64,000 nt of DNA. Origin: Anadara kagoshimensis. Its lineage: Eukaryota; Mollusca; Bivalvia; Arcoida; Arcidae. A model generated the notes under the pieces. That model was not told the DNA's origin. It was given only the letters and a program-made list of their open reading frames with translations, and did no database searches. Below are positions 22,392 through 34,045 of the stretch, piece after piece; the stretch's first letter is position 1; each line of letters begins with the position of its first letter. The stretch covers positions 33,751,172-33,815,171 of the forward strand of contig CM037861.1 in the NCBI GenBank assembly GCA_021292105.1, given 5' to 3'. A program made the position numbers and the translations under genes.

Positions 22392-23140
22392 CATAGGCGT
22401 AGGAGGGTTTTTAATATTGGGGGGGGGGGGCCAAACCGAAGGTATGTCTATGTCGTGCCGCAGGTACGACCTCGTGCCTCAGGCACGAGGCGGGGAAGTA
22501 TGAGAGGGGTCCCAAACCCCTCGCATAGGTGGGGGTCCGGGGGACCTCCCCCGGAAAGTTTTAAACACTAAGTCCTGTCTAGACGCATTTTCATTGTATT
22601 GTGCATCGTTTTGATATGTTAAAATACTGTGATATCAAGGCAAGATTATATAAAATAACCGTATGACACAAGTTCTATAATTCCCCCACTCATTAGGGAT
22701 GGATATCATAGACTGATCCAGAATTTCAAAAAGGGGGGGCGTATAATGTGAGAGCCGAAAGCTCGAACATTCTAGGGGGTTGAAAAAGTGGCGCAAAAAT
22801 CCTGCATTCTGATGCAATCTGAGCTGAACAATATGTGTTATTAGCGACATAAAGGGGGAGGGGGTACACTGAATCCGCCACTGGCAATGGGGGTACCCCG
22901 GAAAATTTTGACGCCCTTTTACAAGTATAATGATGAAATTGATAATTGATTGGTTACCAGATGGACATTTCCTGTTAAAGCTCTTGTTTTTTTTTCTTTT
23001 TTAGCACTTACACTATAAACGTAAACTATGATACAAAATTTCACACAATATATTGCAGGGGCCTGGCCCCCCCCCCCCCCTTCTCTGACATTGGGGGGGG
23101 GGCGGCCCCCGCTGCCCCCCCCCCTGCTCCTACGCCTATG
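22392..23140. mobile_element. Non-autonomous TIR element, TSD AAAAG
   Basis: The left end CATAGGCGTAGGAG (22392-22405) and the right end CTCCTACGCCTATG (23127-23140) are exact complements, flanked on both sides by AAAAG. G-rich and C-rich runs lie just inside. A smaller TIR element related to 1670-1913 sits inside at 22707-22883. Non-coding. Confidence 0.75.
22707..22883. mobile_element. Nested short TIR element, relative of 1670-1913
   Basis: The left end CATAGACTGATCCAG is degenerate, and the right end is the complement of CAGTGGCGGATTCAG. The interior shares AAAAATCCTGCATT and a GCAATCTGAGCTG-like block with 1670-1913 in opposite orientation. No clean target duplication (GATAT versus GCAAT), consistent with age. 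Confidence 0.55.
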
Positions 23141-23560
23141 AAAAGGGATAAATTAAATCCATTAAAATTGAGCTAGAAAGATAGATAATCAACAACCTCG
23201 TGTCTCCCGATACACCTTCTTCTCGCTACGACGAACAGTGGCTACCTTTTTGCGTACAGTTCCGTTCATACACTGTGATTATAGATAATCCCACATATAG
23301 GTTTGACTCAAACCGTTTTCATTCGTCGCTTCAGAAAACAGAGCTACCGGCGACTGTACATTTTGACTGAACTTCCGTTCCCACACTGATATAAGCCGTT
23401 TCTTTTTTCAAACCTACTAGGACAAACGACATTAAAAAGTCTCTAAATATTTAATTAATAAGTGAAATTACGTCATAAATGGTTTTGCGAGTTTTCTCTC
23501 CAGATTTAACAATGTTCTGCATAAATCTGCTTCATACAAATAAAGAAACAAGTCAGCAAA
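23140..23560. other. No gene recognised
   Basis: Nothing convincing was seen apart from a GTTTTCTCTCCAGATTTAACAA-type phrase that recurs at about 38455, which marks a further dispersed repeat. Confidence 0.4.
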
Positions 23561-23569
23561 CAATGGTGC

Positions 23570-23900
23570 ACAGTTTGTGCCCATTAGTATACCACTTCGT
23601 ATGCGGGAGGTCGTGAGTTTGAACCCCCTTTGAGTCTAACCAAGACTTGAAAATAGGAAGTGGCTGTTTCTTTCGCCAAGCACTCGGCATTTAGAAATGA
23701 AAGTCACGGGGTCCTTTGGATTAGACCTTAAAAATCGATGCCCCGTGCAACGACAGGTGTTGCACATTAATGATCCCGCCCTACGCATTGCCCCGAGCAC
23801 ACTCCAAAGCGGGCAAAATTTCTGTCACTTCACTTATAGTTGTTGACGTCTCGATATAAGTGAAATTCTTGACTGAGGCGTAAAACCCAATTCAATCAAT
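23570..23900 (+). repeat. Thr-type tRNA-headed SINE copy
   Basis: The anticodon-to-B-box part (CTTCGTATGCGGGAGGTCGT then GTTTGAACCCCC) is followed by the standard body and ends in a TTCAATCAATCAT tail. The 5' A box is degraded. Confidence 0.7.
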
Positions 23901-24003
23901 CATAGACAACAAATTTATAAACGCGTTGTCTATCAAAATTCTCCGATTTTGTCGATATCTATAACATACATTGTAATTGATTGTCTCTTTAGTTCCCGAG
24001 AGA

Positions 24004-24278
24004 CCAGACCTAGTCCGAAACTGCTAGTAACAAACATTGACCAATTGGTCCAAATTCAAGTGGACCATTAACCAGTCCTAGTCAGAATTCGGTGGTAACA
24101 ACCATTGACAAATTGGTCCAAAGTAAAATGGACCATTAGCCAGTCCTAGTCCGAAACCGTTAGTAACAACCATTGACCAATTGGGCCAAAGTCAAATGGA
24201 CCATTAATCAGTCCTAGTCCGAAACCGTTAGCAACAACCATTGACCAATTGGTCCAAAGTCAAGTGGACCATTTAACT
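24004..24278. repeat. 68-bp minisatellite, ~4 copies
   Basis: CAGTCCTAGTC recurs at 24073, 24141 and 24209, with an earlier diverged unit at 24005. Each unit contains the dyad GACCAATTGGTC and a second dyad TGGTCCA..TGGACCA. Confidence 0.85.
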
Positions 24279-24343
24279 ACAATTTACAAATGGGAATTCA
24301 GGAATTAAAACAACGAACTGTTAAAGTTAATACAATTTTATTA

Positions 24344-24344
<1 letters not shown>

Positions 24345-24391
<47 letters not shown>
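24345..24391. repeat. (GT)n microsatellite
   Basis: An uninterrupted run of GT dinucleotides. Confidence 0.95.
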
Positions 24392-24392
<1 letters not shown>

Positions 24393-27020
24393 CTTCTCAG
24401 ATGTGTCAACAACACCAGATATGCACACCACTTAAACCATCCAATCATTAATTAATATCATTATAAATAGACAAATTTGAGTCATTTTTAAATATAACAG
24501 TATGTTGGTTAACATCATGTAAACAATCAATCCGGCCGTTTTCAGTAAGTCACAATTAAACACGAAAATAATAATAATAAAATAATAATAATAAATTGTT
24601 ACACTAACAACGTACAATAACGTCCAAATACAAAATCAATTCTCAGATCATTCAGCTACTTATATAATCACTTTAATCTCTCGACTTTTTATGATACCCA
24701 AAAATAAAGTATGTAAAAGTAAAAAAATTATTCTTTTGGTTCAAATTCGTGAAATTCTAGTCATTTCTATAGTACATATACGATAGCAATAGATCATATG
24801 TGGAAGAAATGAAAGGCATCTATGTATATCTAGTCCATTAAAAATGAAACCAAAAATTTATCACGCTTACTGCTGGCAAAGCAAATTGTGATTTTTAGCA
24901 AATTTTAAATCGTAATTTTTTAAAAACAAAATATTAAAATACAACAGATCGGTAACAAATAAGTACAATGTGTATATAACCGTATAGTCTAGGCTACAAA
25001 AAAACACAGTTTACACAATATCTAAATAATACTAATAAACCATTTATAAAACTTATAATTCTGTTTAAAATTTGGTTCAAATATGAATTACATGACAAAA
25101 ACATTACAGCTATCAAAATCATTGACTACTAGTGTTTTATTGTATTGAACTGTTTAAAAGCAAATGTAATTATAGGACTATAATTACCATTGCTACTACA
25201 GTGACATCATTCATTTGTAGCTTAGGCTAGATACGTGATGTCAAGTTCATTAGCTGTCTTAGTGATTCAAAGTGTGAAATGTAAATATAACTATATTGAA
25301 CTGTCTACTGTATTTCCATAAATTGTGTGCACATGGTTTTTATTCTTTATTTCTTTTAATTGAAAATGTTTCCATTAAACTATCAATAAAATGCATTTAA
25401 AATGCCCTGACCTAACCAAATTATATTTTTACTTAAAAACATTATTGTTCAGTTCTTCTGTACATAGAGAATTTTTGCAAAAATTGTGAAAATTTGATCA
25501 AGTTTATACACCAATTGGGCCTTATTCAAAGTTACATCAGGGAATTTAGGGTCAGGTAGGTCATTGTTGTTTTCCAGATGTTATCATCTTGAATATTCAA
25601 AGTATGACATAACGTTTATAGTTGTTCCAAGTAAGAAGGTACAGAAGGGATAATTTTGACATGTCATATTTGTTGTTTTGTTAAAAAGTTTAAAAAAATG
25701 CTCTATGTACAGATCTAAGTTCATTTTTTCATGAATGAAAAATATTTTCCCTATTAGGTCAGTATATTTTGTATTAAGTTTTGACAATTTTTTTTCCATG
25801 TGCACTGAATTTATAGAAATACAGTAGAAATGGTGTTTAAAGTGCTATAACTTTCATTGCCGTGAAAAACAGTTGCTTTGCTTTGCACTATAAACGGCAT
25901 CTAATTAAATAAACATCCACAATCCGGGTCCTGAAAATTCTGTTTTAGCAGCTGTTATTCCACGTCTAATTTCTCTAGTGTTTGCTTTCTAGTAGTCTTC
26001 TCAGCTTTATATAGCGACATTAGATTATTAATCAAAAGGAAGTGACGTAATTTCAAATTATTATCAGCAATGCAACTAAAACAAAAATTACAACTATCCC
26101 ATCTGGTTACCTTGGACAAGTCAATTTCTGGCTTCTTCAGTAGTTTTAAAGTCTGTTGCCCCTTAGTTTACAGATTTGTTTAAAATCCTTATATAAATCT
26201 TAAATCGGAATAAGTAATGGTACTAGTATTCTATATAAATAATATTTTGTCATCTTGTGACCAGGTGGGATAATTTAAATGTTACCAAAAATATTAGTTA
26301 TCAAGAACGCCGCTAGGGGGAGCAAGATGCGCCGTTTACATTCAGCTGTTGACGAAAAACAAAACATTTAAGTAGCAGCATTTGAAAGGAAACAAAGACA
26401 TGTCTCCTTCTGTTCCTGACAAGAAAAGAACATGATTGAAATTTCAAAGAGGCACCAGAGAGTAACCTATTCTTCTGACACAAACAGTGTTATGTCCTCC
26501 AACCATTTTTGGAGTAGGCGGACAACATTTTTGGGAGTAGGCGGACAAGCTACCGTTATTACACATAATACATTCCATCTCTAGAAAACAGGTGTATAAA
26601 AAATATAAGTAAACTGTTATAAATAAAACTCAACAGGGAAAAATCACAATATAAATTACTTTTGAAACTGTTATATATACCATTTTTTAAATTTTGTCAT
26701 GTACAATATACCATTTTAACCTATTTTATGATTATTATCTAAAAAAATGTACATGTATATGACAAACCATAATATCAAAATATTCAGTGAAAAAATATCT
26801 ATGGTATACAGCAATTATATTTAACAGTTGGATTAAGTATGCTTGTTTTTTTTTTAGAATATTAAAATTACTGGTGAATAAATAATATTTGAGCCATAAG
26901 AATCCTTTTCTATCTAAAATACGGTCCCTGTAGTATAAGTGCCATGGTCCTTAAGTATATGAAATACAAGTACTGGTTTCCAATATGTTGAGGTATATAC
27001 CATTGGTGATATTATCCAAA
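24392..27020. other. AT-rich DNA, no gene recognised; possible 3' UTR of the minus-strand gene at its right edge
   Basis: No convincing coding segment. 25820-25910 holds a diverged relative of the palindromic element at 63785-63955 (AAAGTGCTATAACTTTCATT). A short tandem GGAGTAGGCGGACAA duplication is at about 26511-26550. If the terminal exon ending at 27024 is right, its 3' UTR runs leftward here. A minus-strand AATAAAG lies near 25350. Confidence 0.4.
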
Positions 27021-27023
27021 GTC

Positions 27024-27044
27024 TCATCGGTTAAATCTCAAACT
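27024..27044 (-). CDS. Possible last coding exon of the mucin-like membrane protein
   Basis: A strong acceptor (TTTTTATTGTTGTTTTACAG) ends at 27045. In the required phase 0 the next codons read SLRFNR then stop. This would complete the cytoplasmic tail begun in the exon at 30221-30293. Weaker acceptors between 27300 and 27430 could give other short tails, so the assignment is tentative. Confidence 0.35.
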   Translation of the reverse strand, partial: SLRFNR

Positions 27045-27424
27045 CTGTAAAACAACAATAAAAAGGGATTAAGTAATGCTTCATTCATTCAATACATTTT
27101 TAAACAATAAACGTGATAGCACTGTCATGTGTATTGCTGATCTACAGCGTATAGTACAGATCTATCCCTGTGAAAAGTTTAACAGTAAGCTAAAGAGTTC
27201 CAAAACACATCTCGGTCCCTCGTTAGCTTTATGTCAACAACTTCTCCATGGCTACTATCTATCTCTCGGCAGCTTTCCGACAACAACTAGCCATTCATAT
27301 CTCGGACAATCGATAACCGGAACTTTAACACCTTTTCGTTATCTCAGTGTAGTGTAGTTGCTAATATGTTGTTTGTTTGGCGTTAGATAACATGGACAAA
27401 AATTGAGAAAAAACTGAAAATATT

Positions 27425-29475
27425 CTGATTATCGGTATGTCGGCATACAGCCTTCGAATGTTCTTGAAAGATAATCGGTCTATTGCCATACAGCCCTCGA
27501 ATGTTCAAGATTATCGGTCTGTTGGCATACAGCCCTCGAATGTTCAAGATTATCGGTATGTCGGCATACAGCCCTCGAATGTTCAAGATTATCGGTATGT
27601 CGGCATACAGCCCTCGAATGTTCAAGATTATCGGTATGTCGGCATACAGCCCTCGAATGTTCAAGATTATCGGTATGTCGGCATACAGCCCTCGAATGTT
27701 CAAGATTATCGGTATGTCGGCATACAGCCCTCGAATGTTCAAGATTATCGGTATGTCGGCATACAGCCCTCGAATGTTCAAGATTATCGGTATGTCGGCA
27801 TACAGCTCTCGAATGTTCAAGATTATCGGTATGTCGGCATACAGCCCTCGAATGTTCATGAATATCGTTATGTTAGAATACAACCCTCGAATGTTCAAGA
27901 TAATCGGTCTGTTGGCATACAGGCCTCAAATGTTCAAATTATCGGTATGTCGGCATACAGCCCTCGAATGTTCAAGATTATCTGTATGTTGACATACAGC
28001 CCTCGAATGTTCAAGATTATCTGTATGTTGACATACAGCCCTCGAATGTTCAAGATTATCTGTATGTTGACATACAGCCCTCGAATGTTCAAGATTATCT
28101 GTATGTTGGCATACAACCCTCGAATGTTCAAGATTATCGGTATGTTGACATACAGCCCTCGAATGCTCAAGATTATCGGTATGTTGACATACAGCCCTCG
28201 GATGTTCAAGATTATCGACCTGTTGGCATACAGGCCTCGAATGTTCAAGATCATTGGTATGTTGACATACAGCCCTCGAATGATCAAGATAACCAGTATG
28301 TTGACATACAACCCTCGGATGTTCAAGATTATCGGTATGTTGACATACAACCCTCGGATGTTCAAGATTATCGGTATGTTGACATACAGCCCTCGAATGT
28401 TCAAGATCATTGGTATGTTGGCATACAACCCTCGAATGTTCAAGATTATCGGTATGTTGACATACAGCCCTTGAATGTTCAAGATCATTGGTATGTTGGC
28501 ATACAACCCTCGAATGTCCAAGATTTCGAGTCGTTATGTCAGCATACAACCCTTAAATGTCCAGGGTTATCCGTATGTCAGCATACAGCCCTTGAATGTC
28601 CAGGGTTATCCGTATGTCAGCATACAGCCCTTGAATGTCCAGGGTTATCCGTATGTCAGCATACAGCCCTTGAATGTCCAGGGTTATCCGTATGTCAGCA
28701 TACAACCCTTAAATGTCCAGGGTTATCCGTATGTCAGCATACAGCCCTTGAATGTCCAGGGTTATCCGTATGTCAGCATACAGCCCTTGAATGTCCAGGG
28801 TTATCCGTATGTCAGCATACAGCCCTTGAATGTCCAAGGTTATCCGTATGTCAGCATACAGCCCTTGAATGTCCAGGGTTATCCGTATGTCAGCACACAG
28901 CCCTTGAATGTCCAGGGTTATCCGTATGTCAGCATACAGCACTTGAATGTCCAGGGTTATCCGTATGTCAGCATACAGCCCTTGAATGTCCAGGGTTATC
29001 CGTATGTCAGCACACAGCCCTTGAATGTCCAGGGTTATCCGTATGTCAGCATACAGCACTTGAATGTCCAGGGTTATCTGTATGTCAGCACACAGCACTT
29101 GAATGTCCAGGGTTATACGTATGTCAGCATACAGCCCTTGAATGTCCAGGGTTATCCGTATGTCAGCATACAGCCCTTGAATGTCCAGGGTTATCCGTAT
29201 GTCAACATACAGCCCTTGAATGTCCAGGGTTATCCGTATGTCAGCATACAGCCCTTGAATGTCCAGGGTTATCCGTATGTCAGCATACAGCACTTGAATG
29301 TCCAGGGTTATCTGTATGTCAGCACACAGCACTTGAATGTCCAGGGTTATCTGTATGTCAGCACACAGCACTTGAATGTCCAGGGTTATCCGTATGTCAG
29401 CATACAGCCCTTGAATGTCCAGGGTTATCCGTATGTCAGCATACAGCTCTCGAGTGTTCAAGGGCATACTGTCCT
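27425..29475. repeat. 39-bp satellite array, ~50 units in three blocks
   Basis: The unit is exactly 39 bp and carries the dyad GTATG-N4-CATAC. Three homogeneous blocks follow each other. About 27437-27960 has TCGG between the dyad arms. About 27980-28520 has mostly TTGA or TTGG. About 28530-29450 has TCAG and AATGTCCAGGGTTATC instead of AATGTTCAAGATTATC. Because 39 is a multiple of three, long frames stay open on both strands (for example NVQDYRYVGIQPS repeats). I treat these as fortuitous. The array lies in intron 3 of the minus-strand gene model. Confidence 0.9.
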
Positions 29476-29754
29476 CGAATGTTCAAATTTTACATCTGTT
29501 GGACCGATTATTTTCATTGGCCGTGACGGTTCCCTTATTGCGTCCGACTGTATACGTTATGTTTATGTATCCTGTAACATTTTAATGGATCTCGCGGTTT
29601 TTTATTTGTGATTTCTGTATGCTACCAGATCCATCACATGATTGCAAATTTTATTTTCAAAAACAACAGATGTATTCCAATTACGCTTATTTCCAGGTCG
29701 CACCACTTCCGATGTACAGCTCACCCTCCCTGTCCATTTATCTTTAGTGCAAGT

Positions 29755-30090
29755 CGAGTAATGGTGTTTAACGTTTCAGTCACGAATATTTCACTTATAT
29801 CGAGACGTCGCTATCAATAGGCGAATATGCTTTGTCTGGGCGTTGCGCTGATGGCATTATACAGCAGGGTTCTTTATCGTGCCAGGTCTACCGTGACACG
29901 TGACCTCGTCTATTTAAAGTTCCCATCCGAAAGAACCATGACTTTCATTTCATAATTAAGAGTGCTTGGCGAAAGAACGGTCACTACCCATTTTCAAGTC
30001 TTAAGTCAGATCTGTTCGGGGTTCGAACCAACGACTTCCCATTTACAGTGCGAGCACTCAAAAACTGAACTAGCTAGCGCAGTGGTTTTT
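29755..30090 (-). repeat. Thr-type tRNA-headed SINE copy
   Basis: Inverted relative to the copy at 11608. The tail side GTAATGGTGTTTAACG is at 29758 and the body follows in order. The B-box complement (GGTTCGAACC) is at about 30020 and a weak A box (AACTAGCTAGCGC) at about 30068. Confidence 0.75.
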
Positions 30091-30220
30091 CTGTGATGAA
30101 ATGAAATATATACCTCATCTACAAGCTGGCGACATCTCGATATGTGGTATATTTTTTAATAAGACATAACTTTCCACAACACTCAGTCATGTCCATGATC
30201 TAAATGATATAATCCCTTAC

Positions 30221-30293
30221 CTCTTCGTCCGAGTGTCGCCATGGTCTATATGCCACCGAGTTTGACATCCCCCATTGTCCAGATTTGTAATGT
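30221..30293 (-). CDS. Cytoplasmic-tail exon of the mucin-like membrane protein
   Basis: A minus-strand acceptor (TATTCTATTTTGTAG) precedes 30293 and a consensus donor (GAG|GTAAGG) follows 30221. The exon is 73 nt and enters in phase 2, matching the AG left by the preceding exon. It encodes RHYKSGQWGMSNSVAYRP then WRHSDEE, a basic and polar segment suited to the cytoplasmic side of a transmembrane helix. There is no known motif beyond a possible YRPW tyrosine. The matching phase and two good splice sites are the evidence. Confidence 0.6.
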
Positions 30294-30501
30294 CTACAAA
30301 ATAGAATATACAAAATTCGGTGTGCTTCAAGAAAGAATAAAGAAGTAGGTATCTCGTCGTACCACTGCCAAAAATTAAAATACTTAACCATTAATTAATC
30401 TAGCTATTCAGGTATAAAGTATTTAATTTGCATCGAAAACTAGGCTCTCTCCGCGCGCGCTTGTGTGTGAATTAAAGATCGCCCGGAAAATCTCTCTCTC
30501 C

Positions 30502-30508
<7 letters not shown>

Positions 30509-30539
<31 letters not shown>

Positions 30540-30540
30540 T
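30509..30540. repeat. (GT)n microsatellite
   Basis: A run of GTGTGT in intron 2 of the minus-strand gene model, next to CTCTCTCTC and CGCGCGCGC tracts. Confidence 0.9.
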
Positions 30541-30987
30541 AGTAAAGTGTTTTACTTGATAATTTAATTAATCGCTGTAGCAAAATTCCAACAGATTAAT
30601 AAAACTGTTAATCGATAGTTTTAACACAATGTTTCGCAGTTTTATAAAATTACATGTATATTCAGTTATGATAAACATTTTGAAACTGTGGGTGTTATAT
30701 GTACCAGGAACACATTTTTTAATTCTGACCAATTAACTGAAAACTATAAGACAATGAAAATATCGCCAATATACTATTGCCATTATAAGTCAAGCGACCT
30801 TGAATAATAGTCAATTGTACTTTGCGCTCAATATAGCGGCTAAATCGCATTTTCTTTCGACATTTATAGCACATTTAAAGCTTTCTCTCCCTCTCTACGC
30901 GCACACGCGTGTGTGTTCTAAATCGCCTAGTGTGTGTTCTGCGACTTGTGCTAATTTTGAATGCATTATTTTAATAAAATAGCTTAC

Positions 30988-31844
30988 CTTCTATAGTACA
31001 AAACGCCTGCAATAAGCACTGCTATTATAACGATGGGAACAATTATTCCGATGGCAACTTTTCCCCCAGTGCTAAGCCCGCCTGCTTTTACTTTTAATTT
31101 TTTGGGTCGTGATGTAGTTGCGGTGTTACGTGTAGAGGATGCTATTGGTGTCGTTGTGGGAACTGCTGACGAACTAGCAGACATACTGGTATATTGTGTA
31201 GAACCTGTAACTGCAGTTTTGGACATTGACTGACTTGTAGAAGAGCTTGTTGGCATTATCGATATCGAATTTGAACTTGATCCGACAGTAGACACGGTGG
31301 CCGAAAATGTTGCTGTGATTCGAGCAGAAGAAATAGAATTTGAAAAATCCGTCTGCTGTGTAGATGAAGCAGTCATTTCTGACGTCATTAATGGCGTCGT
31401 TACGTCTGTTGATTGTACGTCCGTTTGTGTGGTTTCCGATGTTGTCTGAATCATGGAAGTCGGAACTATTCCCGTCGTTGAATCATAAAGCGATGTTGGT
31501 GTTGCTGTTATAACCAGTTCCGTTGAGTTGATGGATAACGTCACAGTCGTGTCGTTTATGGTTGCGGATGATGAACTCGGAGACACTGTTGTAGAACCAT
31601 TGTGGGAAGCTTCAGAACTTCCATCCGTGTCTGTTCTGTTTACTACTAGTTGACTGTAAAGCTGTCAGTGAAATGGTTTGTAACGTCACCGTCGGCTGTA
31701 ACAACACGCTGCCGTTTGTAAAGGTGGTGGAAGATACATTGTTTTCTATATTTAAAGCACTTGACGATATGGACTGAGTTACTATAACAGTTGAAGTCGA
31801 CGACGATAGTTCTATTGTTGGCGAGTTGGTGGGCACTGATGCAT
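30988..31844 (-). CDS. Main exon of a Ser/Thr-rich (mucin-like) single-pass membrane protein; frameshifted as assembled
   Basis: An acceptor (TTTGAACAG) precedes 31844 and a donor (AAG|GTAAGC) follows 30988. The first ~75 codons read PTNSPTIELSSSTSTVIV and on to LTALQSTSSKQNRHGWKF then stop. The continuation lies one base out of register: TDTDGSSEASHNGSTTVSPS and about 190 further residues, over half Ser, Thr or Ala, with several N-x-S/T sites. Near the end comes RPKKLKVKAGG, then the transmembrane segment VAIGIIVPIVIIAVLIAGVL and YYRR. The crossover falls at about 31610-31650. The frames on both sides keep the same composition, so this is one exon with a single-base insertion or two-base deletion in this assembly or allele. 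Predicted role: a heavily O-glycosylated cell-surface protein. No specific family recognised. Confidence 0.7.
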
Positions 31845-32214
31845 CTGTTCAAACATAAAAAATAAAATTAAACAAATAAATAAAATAAATGGTAAGGTGT
31901 TAATATAAGGATTAACTTCAATTGAAAATATGAAGTTTACTAGATATCTCTATTTTCTTTTGAGATTGTGTTTAAAATGTACTTTGCAGCTAAAGAAAGT
32001 ACAGTTAACCAGTGTGTGACGTAGAAATGTGTTGTTGATTGCTTCACCCAGCTCTAGATGATTATTTAATTCCTGGCGTAATTGTTTCTAAACCTGTCGT
32101 TAACTGAAATTGAAAGTAGAAAAATCTAAAAAATGATTTAAATACAAAAAGCACAATATTATATTTTATAATTGTGATGACAGTATGAAATATGCTCAGT
32201 GTCGATTTCTTTTC

Positions 32215-34045
32215 AACTAGACACTGTGCCGAGTGGTGTTTTTTTAAACAAGTTTTTCAACTTCAACTTTTCACTGTGCCGAGTATTTTTAATTAGACTC
32301 TGTGCAGAGATGTTTTTTTAACTAGACATTGTGCCAAGGGTGTTTTCAACTAGACACTGCCAAGCGTTTTTAACTAGACTCTGTGGCGAGTGTTTTTCGA
32401 CTAGACACTGTGCAGAGTGATTTTATTCAACTAGACACTGTGCCCAGCGTTTTAACTATACTCTGTGACAAGTGTTTTTTAACTAAACACTGTGGCGTAT
32501 GTTTTTAACTAGAAACTGTGCACTGTGTTTTTTTTTCAATTAGGCAACGAGCCGAGTATTTTTTAACTAGACACTGTCGAGTGTTTTTTTAACTAGACTC
32601 TGTGGCGAGCGTTTTTCAACCAGATGCGGTGCAGAGTGATTTTATTCAACTAGACACTGTGCCGAGCGTTTTAACTATACTCTGACGAGTGTTTTTTTAA
32701 CTAGACACTGTGCCGAGCGTTTTAACAAGACACTGTGCAAACTGTATTTTTCAACTAGACAATGTGGCGTATGTTTTCAACTAGACATTGGGCACTGTGT
32801 TTTTTTTCAATTAGGCGACGAGCCGAGTGTTTTTTAAATAGGCACTGTGCCGAGTGTTTTCAACTAAACATGTGACGAGCGTTTTTTTCAACAAGACACT
32901 GTGCACACTGTATTTTTCAACTAGGCAATGTGCAGACTGTATTTTGTCAGCTAGGCAATGTGTAGACTGTATTTTGTCAACTAGGCAATGTGTAGACTGT
33001 ATTTTGTCAACTAGGCAATGTGCAGACTGTATTTTGTCAACTAGGCAATGTGCCGACTGTATTTTGTCAACTAGGCAATGTGAATACTCTATTTTGTCAA
33101 CTAGGCAATGTGCACACTGTATTTTGTCAACTAGGCAATGTGCCGACTGTATTTTGTCAACTAGGCAATGTGCACACTGTATTTTGTCATCTAGGCAATG
33201 TGCCGACTGTATTTTGTCAACTAGGCAATGTGCAGACTGTGTTTTGTCAACTAGGCAATGTGCCGACTGTATTTTGTCAACTAGGCAATGTGCAGACTGT
33301 ATTTTGTCAACTAGGTAATGTGCCGACTGTATTTTGTCAACTAGGCAATGTGCCGACTGTATTTTGTCAACTAGGCAATGTGCACACTGTATTTTGTCAA
33401 CTAGGCAATGTGCACACTGTATTTTGTCATCTAGGCAATGTGCCGACTGTATTTTGTCAACTAGGCAATGTGCAGACTGTGTTTTGTCAACTAGGCAATG
33501 TGCAGACTGTGTTTTGTCAACTAGGCAATGTGCAGACTGTATTTTGTCAACTGGGCAATGTGCAGACTGTATTTTGTCAACTAGGTAATGTGCCGACTGT
33601 ATTTTGTCAACTAGGCAATGTGCCGACTGTATTTTGTCAACTAGGCAATGTGCCGACTGTATTTTGTCAACTAGGCAATGTGCCGAGTGTTTTTTTTTCA
33701 ACTAGACACTGTGTCCAGTGGGTTTTTTTTTCAACCAGACACTGTGTCAATTTTTTTCACTAGGTACTGTGCCGTGCGTTTTTTCAACTAGGTACTAAAT
33801 ATGCCGAATGTTTTGGTTTATTTTTTCAAGTAGACTCTGTGGCGTGTTTTTTTTCAACTAGACACTGTGCCAAGTGGGTTTTTTCAACAAGACGCTGTGC
33901 ACACTGTATTTTTTCAACTAGACAATGTCCAGGCTATATTTTTTCAACTAGGCAATGTGCCGAGTTTTTTTTTCAACTAGACACTGTGAAGAGTGTTATT
34001 TCTTCAATCAGACACTGTGCCGATTTCATTAAACATTCTATCTAG
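32215..34045. repeat. 30-bp satellite array with homogeneous core
   Basis: The core 32930-33690 consists of about 25 units of exactly 30 bp (ATTTTGTCAACTAGGCAATG plus TGCNNACTGT). It is flanked by diverged units of variable length containing CAACTAGACACTGTGCCGAG. Within the core a ~240-bp (8-unit) block at 33121-33300 is repeated at 33361-33540, with the same order of unit variants (CACACTGT, then GTCATCTAGG, then GTTTTGTC). It lies in intron 1 of the minus-strand gene model. The open frames (for example CAHCLVDKIQ repeats) follow from the multiple-of-three unit length. Confidence 0.9.

Noticed and set aside
27437-29611. Long open frames (345-378 codons, several frames, both strands) over the 39-bp array
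   Set aside because: The unit length is a multiple of three and stop-free in several frames on both strands. The frame meaning changes at block borders, and the array sits between well-phased exons of a minus-strand gene. Coding is not supported.
32811-33763. Cys/His-rich repeat proteins (296 and 247 codons) over the 30-bp array
   Set aside because: Same reason: a stop-free 30-bp unit gives open frames on both strands, inside intron 1 of a spliced gene.
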